This document shows positions 9,008-17,547 of a DNA stretch of 64,000 nucleotides, piece by piece. Both the position numbers and the translations under genes were made by a program. Location: assembly GCF_013433315.1 (NCBI RefSeq), contig NZ_WXVV01000001.1, positions 62,001 through 126,000 on the forward strand, written 5' to 3'. Numbering within the stretch: the first letter of the stretch is position 1; each line of letters opens with the position of its first letter. The notes under the pieces were generated by a model. It saw only the letters and a list, made by a program, of their open reading frames with translations. It made no database searches and had not been told where the DNA came from. The DNA is from Pseudomonas crudilactis (lineage in GTDB: Bacteria > Pseudomonadota > Gammaproteobacteria > Pseudomonadales > Pseudomonadaceae).

Positions 9008-10066
9008 CTAAAAACCGGCCGCCACGGCATAACGGCCGCTGCTGGCATAGTCACTCGAGTAGTAATAATCCCTGAAGGTCATGGGCGGTAAGCCGAACAG
9101 ATCCTTGAAGCGTTTATAGAAGTGCGGATAACTGACAAACCCGGTGGCTAGAGCCACATCCGTCAACGAACGATCACTTTGCACAATCAATTGTCGGGCC
9201 CGAGTCAAACGCAGTTCCAGGTAGTAACGATTCGGTGCCGCATTCAGATAGCGGGCAAACCTTCTTTCCAATTGCCGGCGAGACACGCCAACCTGGCTGG
9301 CGATTGCGTCAATTTCCAACGGTTCCTCAATGTTTTTTTCCATCAAGTCGAGCGCGATGTTCAAAGGCTTGGGAATCGCTGAACAGCGCAGACTGTCGGC
9401 AGTCTTCGGTTGAAGATGTCCAGACTGGTGAACCCTTTTTATTTCATCAACCAATGGCGCATCGTTGTGCGCACCCAGTTCCTGCATGATCGCCAAGGTC
9501 ATATCCAGCGCTGAATGAGCGTTGGCGCAAGTGGCCCGGCGCTGTGTGCAAATAAACTCGCGAGTGGATACCTTCAACTGCGGGAAATATTCATGGAGCA
9601 GACCGCAGCTGTCGCTGTGACAAGCAAAGTCTCCAGTCTCGAGCAAACCGGCATCGGCCAGATAAAACGCGGCATTCCAGCAACCGGCAACGATCCCTTT
9701 GCTCGCGGACTTCTTCAGCACTCGGCGCAGCACTGGCTGTGTGGCAAGCCTCACACGCTGGCCTCCGACGACAATCACTGCATCATGACTGAAGCCTTCC
9801 GCCACCAGCCTTTGCGTGGCCAGCGACACGCCGATATCACTTTCAACCAGCCCGCCCTGCAGTGAGTAGGTCGACACTTGGTAAATCGTTTCGCCATTGA
9901 TCAGGTTTCCAGTGGCCAGGGCATCCATCGCCGTTGAAAGGGTCGTCAACGAAAAATGATCGAGCAGGATAAACGCCACCCGCACCACACGTTCGTGGCC
10001 CGACATCACGGTGGATGGGCGAAAGCCGATGTTCTGTTGTTTCAACGGACTCTGGAAAGTTTCCAT
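9008..10066 (-). CDS. GlxA-family transcriptional regulator (DJ-1/PfpI domain + AraC HTH)
   Basis: A 352-residue regulator with an N-terminal DJ-1/PfpI glutaminase-like domain (about 25-200; VRVAFILLDHFSLTTLSTAMD and FSHDAVIVVGG) and a C-terminal double helix-turn-helix of the AraC family (about 240-335; IDAIASQVGVSRRQLERRF and DVALATGFVSYPHFYKRFKDLFGLPP). In pseudomonads this architecture includes GbdR, CdhR and ArgR, which activate catabolism of glycine betaine, carnitine and arginine in response to the compound. Its position inside the proVWX/oxidase cluster argues that it senses the same substrate. Direct repeats at 8906-8973 are a likely target. An internal start at 10006 (MSGHERVVRVAF) is possible. 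Confidence 0.9.
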   Translation of the reverse strand: METFQSPLKQQNIGFRPSTVMSGHERVVRVAFILLDHFSLTTLSTAMDALATGNLINGETIYQVSTYSLQGGLVESDIGVSLATQRLVAEGFSHDAVIVVGGQRVRLATQPVLRRVLKKSASKGIVAGCWNAAFYLADAGLLETGDFACHSDSCGLLHEYFPQLKVSTREFICTQRRATCANAHSALDMTLAIMQELGAHNDAPLVDEIKRVHQSGHLQPKTADSLRCSAIPKPLNIALDLMEKNIEEPLEIDAIASQVGVSRRQLERRFARYLNAAPNRYYLELRLTRARQLIVQSDRSLTDVALATGFVSYPHFYKRFKDLFGLPPMTFRDYYYSSDYASSGRYAVAAGF

Positions 10067-10154
10067 GTTGCGTCACCCGCTCGCCTTCACTTGAAACGAC
10101 AACTCGTTGGTTTGGCGACTGGCACCGCCCGCCGCCAAACCGTGGTCGAACCGA

Positions 10155-11177
10155 TTACTTCGCTGCCGCCCGGGCGTCACTCAACCAGCCGTCATAGGCT
10201 TGCTGGTTGGCCTTGATCCATTCCGCGGCATGGCGCTTGATGTCGGCCAGCGACTTCTCACCGTTTTGCATACGCAGGTTTTGCGCACTTTCAGCGGCCG
10301 TCGGGATGCTGACTTCAGAGAGGAACTTGCGCGCCACCGGGTTCTTTTCGGCGAACTCTTTGCTCATGACGGCATTGATCGTGTCCACCGGGAAACCGAG
10401 GTTCTTGCCGTCGTGGAAGGTGTCCTTGCTTTCCTTGCCATCCGGCAGCGAAGTGAACGGCACCGGCAACCAAACCACGTCACGCCCTTCTACCAGAACA
10501 CTGGCGATCCACTGCGGAACCCAGGTGAAGAACAGCACGGGTTTGCCTTGCTGAAAGCGCGCAATGGTGTCCGCCATCAACGCGAAATACGAGCCGCGGT
10601 TGTCGACCACCGTTGGCCCCAGGCCGTAGGCTTTCATGTGGTGCTCGACCATGATCTCGCAGCCCCAACCCGGGTTGCAGCCTGTCAGGTCAGCCTTGCC
10701 GTCACCGTTGCTGTCAAAGAGTTTGGCGATTTCGGGTTTCTTCAAGTCCGACAGATCCTTGATCTGATAAGCCTCTGCGGTCTTCTTGTCGATCATGTAG
10801 CCCTGCAGCACGCCCTTCATGATTTGCCCGACCTTGACCATCACGTCATCGCCGCCGGCCTTCTCATAAAACGCTTGGTGCAGGTGTTCCCATTCATGCA
10901 CGGTGAAATCCGCATCACCATAAGACAGCGCGAGAAACATCGCCGGGTAGTCGACTTCTTTAGGCTGTTTGACGTCGTAGCCCAACTCCTTAAGGCCAGC
11001 GATCACTACTTCGCCGCGAAAGCGCTCTTCGGCGATCGTCGGGAAAATCGGCGTAATCGAAACACCGGCACCGGGTTTATTGGCATCGGCCGCGTAGGCC
11101 GCCGAGCACAACAAGGTGCCAAACACTGCAGCTACCAGGCTCGCAACCACGCTTTTCTTGAGATTTGTCAGTTTCAT
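10155..11177 (-). CDS. proX: Glycine betaine/quaternary amine ABC transporter, periplasmic binding protein (ProX-like)
   Basis: A 340-residue secreted protein with an N-terminal signal peptide (MKLTNLKKSVVASLVAAVFG, ending near AAYA-ADANK). It has the OpuAC/ProX substrate-binding fold: VDYPAMFLALSYGDADFTVHEWEHLHQAF and FFTWVPQWIAS supply aromatic residues of the type that cage a trimethylammonium group. It binds a betaine-like compound in the periplasm and delivers it to ProW/ProV. The three transporter genes run proV-proW-proX with short gaps, ahead of the regulator and catabolic genes. That suggests nutrient uptake rather than osmoprotection, as with Cbc-type systems. Confidence 0.92.
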   Translation of the reverse strand: MKLTNLKKSVVASLVAAVFGTLLCSAAYAADANKPGAGVSITPIFPTIAEERFRGEVVIAGLKELGYDVKQPKEVDYPAMFLALSYGDADFTVHEWEHLHQAFYEKAGGDDVMVKVGQIMKGVLQGYMIDKKTAEAYQIKDLSDLKKPEIAKLFDSNGDGKADLTGCNPGWGCEIMVEHHMKAYGLGPTVVDNRGSYFALMADTIARFQQGKPVLFFTWVPQWIASVLVEGRDVVWLPVPFTSLPDGKESKDTFHDGKNLGFPVDTINAVMSKEFAEKNPVARKFLSEVSIPTAAESAQNLRMQNGEKSLADIKRHAAEWIKANQQAYDGWLSDARAAAK

Positions 11178-11220
11178 GTTTCACCACGCTTGGAGTTTTT
11201 AATGGGGTGAGCAGGCCAAC

Positions 11221-12174
11221 TCAATTCGTCACTGGACGTGCAACGTTCTTCTTTTTCTTCAGTTTCATGACCAGCCCCACGGGGCCGCTTTCATACCAGC
11301 GCTGCCCTGTGGCCAGATCGCTGCTGCGCTCTCCCATTGCCTGGGTCAGTCGATCAAGGAATACCGCGAGCAGCACCAGGCCGGCGCCGCCGACGCTGGC
11401 CAGGCCCATGTCGAGGCGGCCGATGCCGCTCAACACCATCAAACCCAGACCGCCCACCGAGATCATCGAGGCGACGACCACCATCGACAGCGACAACATC
11501 AATGTCTGGTTGAGACCAGCCATCATCGTTGGCGCCGCCAACGGCAACTGCACCTTCATCAGCATTTGCGTAGCCGTGCAGCCGAACGCTCGGGCGGCTT
11601 CGACCTTGTCCGCAGGGACCTGACGAATACCAAGGTTGGTCAGCCGCACCAGCGGCGCGACGGAAAAGATGATGGTGACGATCACACCGGGGACGTTGCC
11701 GATACCAAAGAGCATCACCACCGGCACCAGATAGACGAACGCCGGCAGTGTCTGCATGGCATCCAGCACCGGGCGGATGATCATTTCCGTGCGATCACTG
11801 CGTGCACACAGGATGCCCAGCGGTATGCCGATCACTGCGCAGAACAACAGCGATGTCAGCACCAGGGCGAGCGTGACCATCGCATCGCTCCACACACCGA
11901 TCAGCCCAAGCCCGGTGAGGGTGGCGACGCTGAAAATGGCGATGCGCTTGCCGCCAATCTGCCAACTGATCAGTCCGGCAATGATGATGAACACCGTCGG
12001 CGGAACCGACAGCAGTCCCCACTGCACACCGTCCAGCACTTGATCGACCGGCCAGCGGATCGAGCGAAACACTTCCCTGAAGTTATGCACCAGATATTTA
12101 AGGGCGGTTTCCACCCACGATCCCAAGGGAATATTGAGACTTTGAAAAGGATCTAAAAAGTTGAAGTCTGACAT
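11221..12174 (-). CDS. proW: Betaine-type ABC transporter permease (ProW-like)
   Basis: A 317-residue inner-membrane permease. An N-terminal tail (MSDFNFLDPFQSLNIPLGSW) precedes six or seven membrane segments and the BPD_transp_1 domain (about 105-290). The EAA loop that contacts the ATPase is EAARAFGCTATQMLMKVQLPLAAPTMMAG. Length and tail match ProW rather than the shorter OpuCB type. It forms the channel of the importer with proV (upstream, 51-base gap) and proX (downstream, 43-base gap). Confidence 0.92.
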   Translation of the reverse strand: MSDFNFLDPFQSLNIPLGSWVETALKYLVHNFREVFRSIRWPVDQVLDGVQWGLLSVPPTVFIIIAGLISWQIGGKRIAIFSVATLTGLGLIGVWSDAMVTLALVLTSLLFCAVIGIPLGILCARSDRTEMIIRPVLDAMQTLPAFVYLVPVVMLFGIGNVPGVIVTIIFSVAPLVRLTNLGIRQVPADKVEAARAFGCTATQMLMKVQLPLAAPTMMAGLNQTLMLSLSMVVVASMISVGGLGLMVLSGIGRLDMGLASVGGAGLVLLAVFLDRLTQAMGERSSDLATGQRWYESGPVGLVMKLKKKKNVARPVTN

Positions 12175-12224
12175 GGTGCTACCTCGCCCTCAGAAGCGGT
12201 AAATCAATTCTGATTATTCAGAGT

Positions 12225-13259
12225 TCAGCTGTTACACAGACAGCTCAGAAGATGGCCTTGCGAAATCGAACCTTTATAAAGCCCAACTTCATCCACCACC
12301 GGCATGGGAGTTGCCGAGGCAGCAACCAGATGAAAGATGTCTCGAAGAGACGCTTCCGCTTTAATCGGCGTTTGCCCGCCCGGTATATAAGCGACATTGC
12401 AATCCTGTTGCGCGATATCACCCGCTTTCAGAATGCGACTGGTGTCGAAGCCATTAAAGAAATCACGAACATATTTATTCACCGGGTTGCACAGAAGTTC
12501 GCGCGGCGTGCCGATTTGCACCACGCGCCCGCCTTCCATGATCGCAATGCGGTGACCGATGCGAACCGCTTCTTCTATATCGTGGGAGATGAAAATGATC
12601 GTGCGGTCCTGCTCGGCCTGGAGCTTGATCAGCTCCCCCTGCATCTCGCTGCGAATCATCGGATCGAGTGCCGAGAACGCTTCGTCCATCAGCAGAATGG
12701 CGGGATCATTGGCCAGCGCGCGGGCCAGGCCGACGCGTTGTTGCATACCGCCGGAGAGTTGGTGAGGAAAGCTCAGCTCCTGCCCCGAAAGCCCGACCTG
12801 CTCCAGTGCGCCCATCGCGCGGCAATAGCGTTCCTTCTCGCTGACACCGCTGATTTCCAGGCCGAAGCTGACGTTGTCGATGACGCTCATGTGCGGCATT
12901 AAAGCAAACGACTGGAAAACCATGCCCATGTCTTTGCGACGAACCTGCAACAAGTCCTTGTCGCCCAGGCCGGTGATTTCCTTGCCATTGAGAAAGATCT
13001 GCCCGGACGTCGGTTCAATCAGCCGGTTAAACAATCTGACCATGGTCGATTTGCCGGAGCCGGACAACCCCATGATCACAAAAATCTCGCCACGGCGAAC
13101 AGAGAAGTTGGCATCAAAAACACCAATCGCCTGACCGGTCTTTTTGAACACTTCAGATTTTGATGCGCCTTCTTTAACCATTTTCATGGCAAGTGCTGGC
13201 TGCGTACCGAAGACTTTGAAAACATTCTTTACGCAAATGATCTCGTCGGAACTTGTCAT
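12225..13259 (-). CDS. proV: Betaine-type ABC transporter ATP-binding protein (ProV-like)
   Basis: A 344-residue ATPase that powers the importer from the cytoplasmic face. It shows Walker A GLSGSGKST, signature LSGGMQQRVGLARA, Walker B ILLMDEAFSALD and the switch His in IIFISHDIEEAVRIG. The N-terminal KVFGTQPALAMKMVKEGASKSEVFKKTG extension is typical of ProV, and a degenerate C-terminal regulatory tail (about 270-344) replaces well-formed CBS repeats. The start is the ATG at 13259, because AGGAGG lies seven bases before it; an in-frame ATG at 13277 overlaps that ribosome site and is rejected. It heads the minus-strand cluster. Confidence 0.93.
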   Translation of the reverse strand: MTSSDEIICVKNVFKVFGTQPALAMKMVKEGASKSEVFKKTGQAIGVFDANFSVRRGEIFVIMGLSGSGKSTMVRLFNRLIEPTSGQIFLNGKEITGLGDKDLLQVRRKDMGMVFQSFALMPHMSVIDNVSFGLEISGVSEKERYCRAMGALEQVGLSGQELSFPHQLSGGMQQRVGLARALANDPAILLMDEAFSALDPMIRSEMQGELIKLQAEQDRTIIFISHDIEEAVRIGHRIAIMEGGRVVQIGTPRELLCNPVNKYVRDFFNGFDTSRILKAGDIAQQDCNVAYIPGGQTPIKAEASLRDIFHLVAASATPMPVVDEVGLYKGSISQGHLLSCLCNS

Positions 13260-13458
13260 ACCTTGCCTCCTTCGCATCGTGCATCTTTCGCATTAAGCGA
13301 CAGGCAAACGAGCAAAAATAATTGTAAGCGGCAGCGGTAATGAATAAATGTCTTCACGACGGGCTTCCTTTTATTATTTTTGAGGTCCCAGGAAAAAGGG
13401 ATGTTTCAAATCTATTAGCATCACCCCGCTTAATCCAACTACATTTACAGGGGCAATT

Positions 13459-13477
13459 CGATAACGTCGGGTTATCG
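13459..13477. promoter_or_regulatory. Inverted repeat in the proV/LysR divergent region
   Basis: CGATAAC (13459-13465) and GTTATCG (13471-13477) are perfect 7-bp arms with a 5-base spacer and contain the T-N11-A core of LysR-type boxes. The region 13260-13626 otherwise holds AT-rich promoter-like DNA near 13310-13440 and no gene that I can support. The site lies 150 bases upstream of the LysR start, a usual position for autoregulation and divergent control. Confidence 0.5.
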
Positions 13478-13626
13478 GTTGCGACGACTGCCACTGCCGA
13501 GTGCCGCGTCAGCACCATGAGCGACCGGGTCTATCCCCAAAGCGACGCTCGCGTAGCCCTCCCCGCACGGTTCCGTTACCCTCCTCGCGCTTCGTTGGGG
13601 AGCTGTATCGTTAGGAGTGTGTACGA

Positions 13627-14586
13627 ATGAGCAAGCATGTCGACCCTGACACCATCCTGCTGAAAATGCCGTCCTTGAGGGCTGTGAAGGCATTTGTGGC
13701 CGCCGCCAAATACGAAAGCTTCACCCGTGCGGCCGAGGCATTGTGCGTTTCGCAAGCCGCGATCAGCCGGCAGATCCGTGAACTTGAAAGCTATCTGGGC
13801 GCGCAACTGTTTACCCGGGTCGGCCGTGCGGTGGAACTGACGGCCGCTGGTGCAGTGTTCTTCGATGCCGCGCAACTGTCGTTCGTCAACATCGCTCAGG
13901 CTGCCGAACGCATTCGCAGCAGCCAGTCGACCAAGAAGGTGCTCACCGTCTGTTGCTCGCCGGCCTTTTCCGCACTGTGGCTGTCGAATCACCTGCAGGA
14001 GTTCTTCGCGCAGTGCCCGGACATCGAACTCAACCTGATCACCACGCAGAACTTTCTGACCATGGAACCCGGTGTGCAGCCGGACATCTTCATCACCAAG
14101 ATTTCGCGCATCCGTGATGGTTATAGAAGCTACCCGTTGTGCCACGACGTGATTTACCCGGTCTGCACCCCGCAGTATCTGGAGAAACACCCGGAGATTT
14201 CGACGATCGAAGGCGTGCGCGATTCGGCACTGCTCAACCTCAGCCCTTACGGCCGCTCGCAAGTCGCCGAGCATGTCGACTGGGGTGTGTGGCTGGCATT
14301 TCAGGCCATCGATATCGATGACCGTCCGACCAACAGCCCGCAAATCTTCAACGCCAACGACTACAACCTGCTCATCAGTATGGTCCTGACCCATCAGGGC
14401 ATTGCATTGGGCTGGAATCACTTGGTCACGGGATTGGTGCAGCAAGGCCTGCTGGTGCGACCGATCGAGCAACAGGTGCAATTGCGTAATAGCTGGCACT
14501 ACCTGAGCTGTCGCGAAAGCTCCGAAAACGAAGACGAACTGCGGCGTTTTCGCGAATGGATTCTGGCGAAGTTTCCCCGCCGTTAA
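13627..14586 (+). CDS. LysR-family transcriptional regulator (GcvA-like)
   Basis: A 319-residue LysR regulator. The winged HTH covers about residues 14-73 (SLRAVKAFVAAAKYESFTRA, then ALCVSQAAISRQIRELE), followed by the linker and a two-lobe periplasmic-binding-like effector domain (about 100-310). MPSLRAVKAF and the binding-domain style match the GcvA/AmpR-like subgroup. The ATG is preceded by a good TTAGGAG. It is divergent from proV and directly upstream of the MmgE/PrpD and Rieske oxygenase genes, so it probably controls one or both directions through the dyad at 13459-13477. The effector is unknown. Confidence 0.9.
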   Translation: MSKHVDPDTILLKMPSLRAVKAFVAAAKYESFTRAAEALCVSQAAISRQIRELESYLGAQLFTRVGRAVELTAAGAVFFDAAQLSFVNIAQAAERIRSSQSTKKVLTVCCSPAFSALWLSNHLQEFFAQCPDIELNLITTQNFLTMEPGVQPDIFITKISRIRDGYRSYPLCHDVIYPVCTPQYLEKHPEISTIEGVRDSALLNLSPYGRSQVAEHVDWGVWLAFQAIDIDDRPTNSPQIFNANDYNLLISMVLTHQGIALGWNHLVTGLVQQGLLVRPIEQQVQLRNSWHYLSCRESSENEDELRRFREWILAKFPRR

Positions 14587-14727
14587 TCCAGCCTGCACAA
14601 GCCTCGGGCGATTTGGTTATCAATAGCCCGACGAAAATGTTGCTAGAGCGGCACCCTCCCCGTGGCTCATTGTTGAGCCGTGCCGGCCATGATCGGTAAG
14701 GCTCAACTCACAGGAAGGGATTGTTGA

Positions 14728-16089
14728 ATGTCACTCTTCGAATTCTGTCGCGACTTTGATTTCTTCGATGCCCCGCTCAAGACTCGTGCAATCGTGCAGG
14801 ACAGTCTGCTGGATATCGTCGGCGTCATGGCCGGTGCGGCCAGCAATGACACCAGCAGGGCAATGCGGCGTTTTGCCGAACGGCATTACCCGGCGGGCGC
14901 TTACAGCAGTCGCCTGATCTTTGCCGGTCAGCGTGTCAACGTACTCGGCGCAGCGTGGGCCGGAGGATTCAGCGCTGACAGCCTCGACGCTCACGAAGGC
15001 CACTTCAAATCCAAGGGGCACGCCGGAGCGACTGTTGTTCCCGCCGTGCTCGCCCTCGCCGATGCGCTGCATCATCAGGGTCAGTCAATTAGTGGTCATG
15101 AACTGCTCACCGCCCTGTGCATCGGTTATGAAACGGCACTGCGGGCAGGTTCGGCCTTGATGGCGACCTCGCCGACTTATCACGCATCCGGCGGTTTTTC
15201 CGCGCTAGGTGTGGTCTGTGCCGGCGCGCGCTTGCTGGGCTTCGATGAACCGACCTTTCGCCATGCCTTGGGCATCGCCGAGTACTTCAGCGCACGCTGC
15301 CCGATGATGCGCGTGGTGCAAGCACCGACGATGCTGCGCGATGCCCACGGCGCAGGCGCATTTGCGGGTTTGAACGCGCTGTTCATGGCCCGGGAAGGCA
15401 TCACCGGTGCACCGGCAGAAACGGTTGAAGACGTCACCGTCGCCGAATACTGGACCGACATTGGTACACGCTGGGAGATCGACAGTCAGTACTTCAAACC
15501 CTGGCCGGTCTGCCGTTGGGCGCAACCGGCGCTGACCGCCATGCTCGAACTGCAGCGGGAAAACCCTCAGCTCGATGCCGACTCAATTGAAACTGTACGC
15601 GTGGAAACGTTCTACGAGTCGATGTGTTTACAGGGCCATACGCCGAGTGATGCCGACCAGGCGCAGTACGCCTTGGCCTTCCCGCTGGCAGCACTGATTG
15701 TCCGGGGCAAGGTCGGTCCGGAGGAAGTCACCGGGGCGGCGATTTTTGCTGAAGATATTCTGGCGTTGAGCCGCCGTATCGAAATCGTCGAAGCCGCCGA
15801 TATCTCCGCCCGATTCCCCGACGAAATCCTCTCGCGACTGACCATCAACCTGAAAAACGGTGCCGTGTTGGTGAGTCCGGTCACCGCCGCGCGGGGCGAT
15901 CCCGAAACGGCCCTCAGCGAAGAAGAGCTGGATCATAAATTTGATCTGTTCGCCAGCGGTCTCGGTGTAGAGCGCAGTGCCGAGGTGAAAACAGCGATCA
16001 AACACATTGCTCAATCCAGTTGCGCCATTACTGCTTTGGAACTGATTTTTCACGCAGTCCCACCACTCCAGTCAGGCCTGCATCGATAA
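14728..16089 (+). CDS. MmgE/PrpD-family protein
   Basis: A 453-residue member of the MmgE/PrpD fold, which includes 2-methylcitrate dehydratase, cis-aconitate decarboxylase and many uncharacterised catabolic enzymes. Family marks are the N-terminal VQDSLLDIVGVMAGAASNDTSRAM, AGGFSADSLDAHEGHFKSKGHAGATVVPA (the usual N..HxxDxDD block is here SLDAHEGH) and YFKPWPVCRWAQPALTA. No propionate genes lie nearby, so methylcitrate dehydratase is unlikely. Its place between a LysR regulator and a GbcA-like demethylase suggests a role on an intermediate of that pathway. A strong AGGAAGG ribosome site precedes the ATG. Confidence 0.88.
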   Translation: MSLFEFCRDFDFFDAPLKTRAIVQDSLLDIVGVMAGAASNDTSRAMRRFAERHYPAGAYSSRLIFAGQRVNVLGAAWAGGFSADSLDAHEGHFKSKGHAGATVVPAVLALADALHHQGQSISGHELLTALCIGYETALRAGSALMATSPTYHASGGFSALGVVCAGARLLGFDEPTFRHALGIAEYFSARCPMMRVVQAPTMLRDAHGAGAFAGLNALFMAREGITGAPAETVEDVTVAEYWTDIGTRWEIDSQYFKPWPVCRWAQPALTAMLELQRENPQLDADSIETVRVETFYESMCLQGHTPSDADQAQYALAFPLAALIVRGKVGPEEVTGAAIFAEDILALSRRIEIVEAADISARFPDEILSRLTINLKNGAVLVSPVTAARGDPETALSEEELDHKFDLFASGLGVERSAEVKTAIKHIAQSSCAITALELIFHAVPPLQSGLHR

Positions 16090-16183
16090 CGCCAACGCAT
16101 GAATTGCCCACAGCAAATGTCGTTTGTGACGTCAGTCCTGGGCCATATAGGCTGAGAACCATGTCGCCTATGGGAGGATAAAA

Positions 16184-17419
16184 ATGAACAATAAAGAAAG
16201 CGTTTTTGACCTGATTGCACAGCGTAAAGCTTGGCACTCGTTGCCCGGCGCTCTTTACAGCAGTGAAAGCGTTTACCGCCAGGATCTTGAGCAGATCTGG
16301 CACAAGGACTGGATTTTCGCCGGCCACACCTTTGAAATCACCAAGCCGGGGCAGTATTTCACCCTGCAGATCGGGGACTATCCCGTTGCAGTGGTACGCG
16401 GCAAAGACGGAGAAGTTCGGGCGTTCCATAACGCCTGCCGTCACCGTGGCGCAAAAATCTGCGAGGCCGATCACGGCAAAGTGGCGAAGATGGTTTGCCC
16501 GTATCACAAGTGGACGTACGAGCTGGATGGCAACCTGTTGTTCGCCGGCAACATGGGCCAGGATTTCGACAAATCCCAATACAGTCTGAAAAGCGTTCAC
16601 TGCGAGATCGTTGATACCTACATTTATGTCTGCGTGGCCGCCAAGGCCCCGGACTTCGAAGGATTCCGCAAAGCCGTCAGCCCTTTCATCGCGCCACATT
16701 ACCTTGAAAACTGCAAAGTGGCGTTCGAGTCGAACATCATCGAGAAAGGCAACTGGAAACTGGTCTTCGAAAACAATCGCGAGTGCTATCACTGCGACGG
16801 CTCACACCCGGAGCTGCTGCATTCGTTCGTCGATAACCTTTCGGTGGGCGGCGTCAGTGGCGAAGATGATCCAGAGCTGTCGGCCTACTGGTCCAAGTGC
16901 GAGAGCGCCGGGTTGCCAAGCCGTCTGGTGATGGATATCAATGGTCAGTTCCGCATGACCCGTATTCCGCTGTCATCCGGTGCCGTCAGTTACACCATGG
17001 ATGGTAAACCGGCCGTTGCCGGACGCCTGGACAAGACAGCTGAAACGGACATCGGCGCGCTGCTGTACTTCCACTACCCCTCCACCTGGAATCACTTCCT
17101 CGGTGACCATGCGTTGAGCTTCCGGGTGCTGCCAATCAGCGCCACCGAAACCTTGGTCACGACCAAATGGCTGGTACCCGACAGCGCAGTGGAAGGCGTG
17201 GATTACGATCTCGAACGCCTGACCAAAGTCTGGATTGCCACCAACGATCAGGACCGCACGCTGGTCGAGGGCACCCAGCGTGGCGTGACCTCGCCGTCGT
17301 ACGAGCCGGGCCCTTATTCGGAAACCGCCGAGACCGGTGTTTGTCAGTTCGATGACTGGTACTGCGCGACCATGATGGAACGGCTCAAAGGCCCCATCCC
17401 TTTGAAGTCTGTTGGCTGA
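16184..17419 (+). CDS. Rieske oxygenase, alpha subunit, GbcA-like (quaternary amine demethylase type)
   Basis: A 411-residue Rieske non-heme iron oxygenase. The 2Fe-2S ligands are Cys85, His87, Cys105 and His108 (CRHRGAKI and CPYHKWTYE). The mononuclear iron site has ENNRECYHCDGSHPELL with His203 and His208. Asn in NNRECYH and the C-terminal DWYCATMMERLK style are those of GbcA and stachydrine demethylase relatives, which remove an N-methyl group from betaines as formaldehyde. These enzymes need a separate flavin/2Fe-2S reductase (GbcB-like), and none is in this window. A strong GGGAGGA precedes the ATG, and a 14-bp-stem terminator follows. Proximity to the proVWX cluster supports a betaine substrate. 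Confidence 0.9.
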   Translation: MNNKESVFDLIAQRKAWHSLPGALYSSESVYRQDLEQIWHKDWIFAGHTFEITKPGQYFTLQIGDYPVAVVRGKDGEVRAFHNACRHRGAKICEADHGKVAKMVCPYHKWTYELDGNLLFAGNMGQDFDKSQYSLKSVHCEIVDTYIYVCVAAKAPDFEGFRKAVSPFIAPHYLENCKVAFESNIIEKGNWKLVFENNRECYHCDGSHPELLHSFVDNLSVGGVSGEDDPELSAYWSKCESAGLPSRLVMDINGQFRMTRIPLSSGAVSYTMDGKPAVAGRLDKTAETDIGALLYFHYPSTWNHFLGDHALSFRVLPISATETLVTTKWLVPDSAVEGVDYDLERLTKVWIATNDQDRTLVEGTQRGVTSPSYEPGPYSETAETGVCQFDDWYCATMMERLKGPIPLKSVG

Positions 17420-17449
17420 CCCGTTCTCCTCACCAGTTCCATCCCTCTT

Positions 17450-17489
17450 CCCTGCCAGCATCCCGACGGATGCTGGCAGGGACTCTTTT
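17450..17489 (+). terminator. Strong Rho-independent terminator after the Rieske oxygenase gene
   Basis: A perfect 14-bp stem (17450-17463 with 17468-17481) closes a CGAC tetraloop and is followed by ACTCTTTT. It separates the oxygenase from the MFS gene. It also argues against an MFS start at 17470, which would lie inside the stem. Confidence 0.85.
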
Positions 17490-17547
17490 GTCCCGAAAAG
17501 CTGTTGTTCCGGTTCGTCGCCAAAAAAGCCGGGAGACACCGATAAGG

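Noticed and set aside
17470..17547. Upstream ATG extension of the MFS gene after the Rieske oxygenase
   Set aside because: It starts inside the 14-bp stem of a terminator and adds a basic peptide not seen in MFS proteins.
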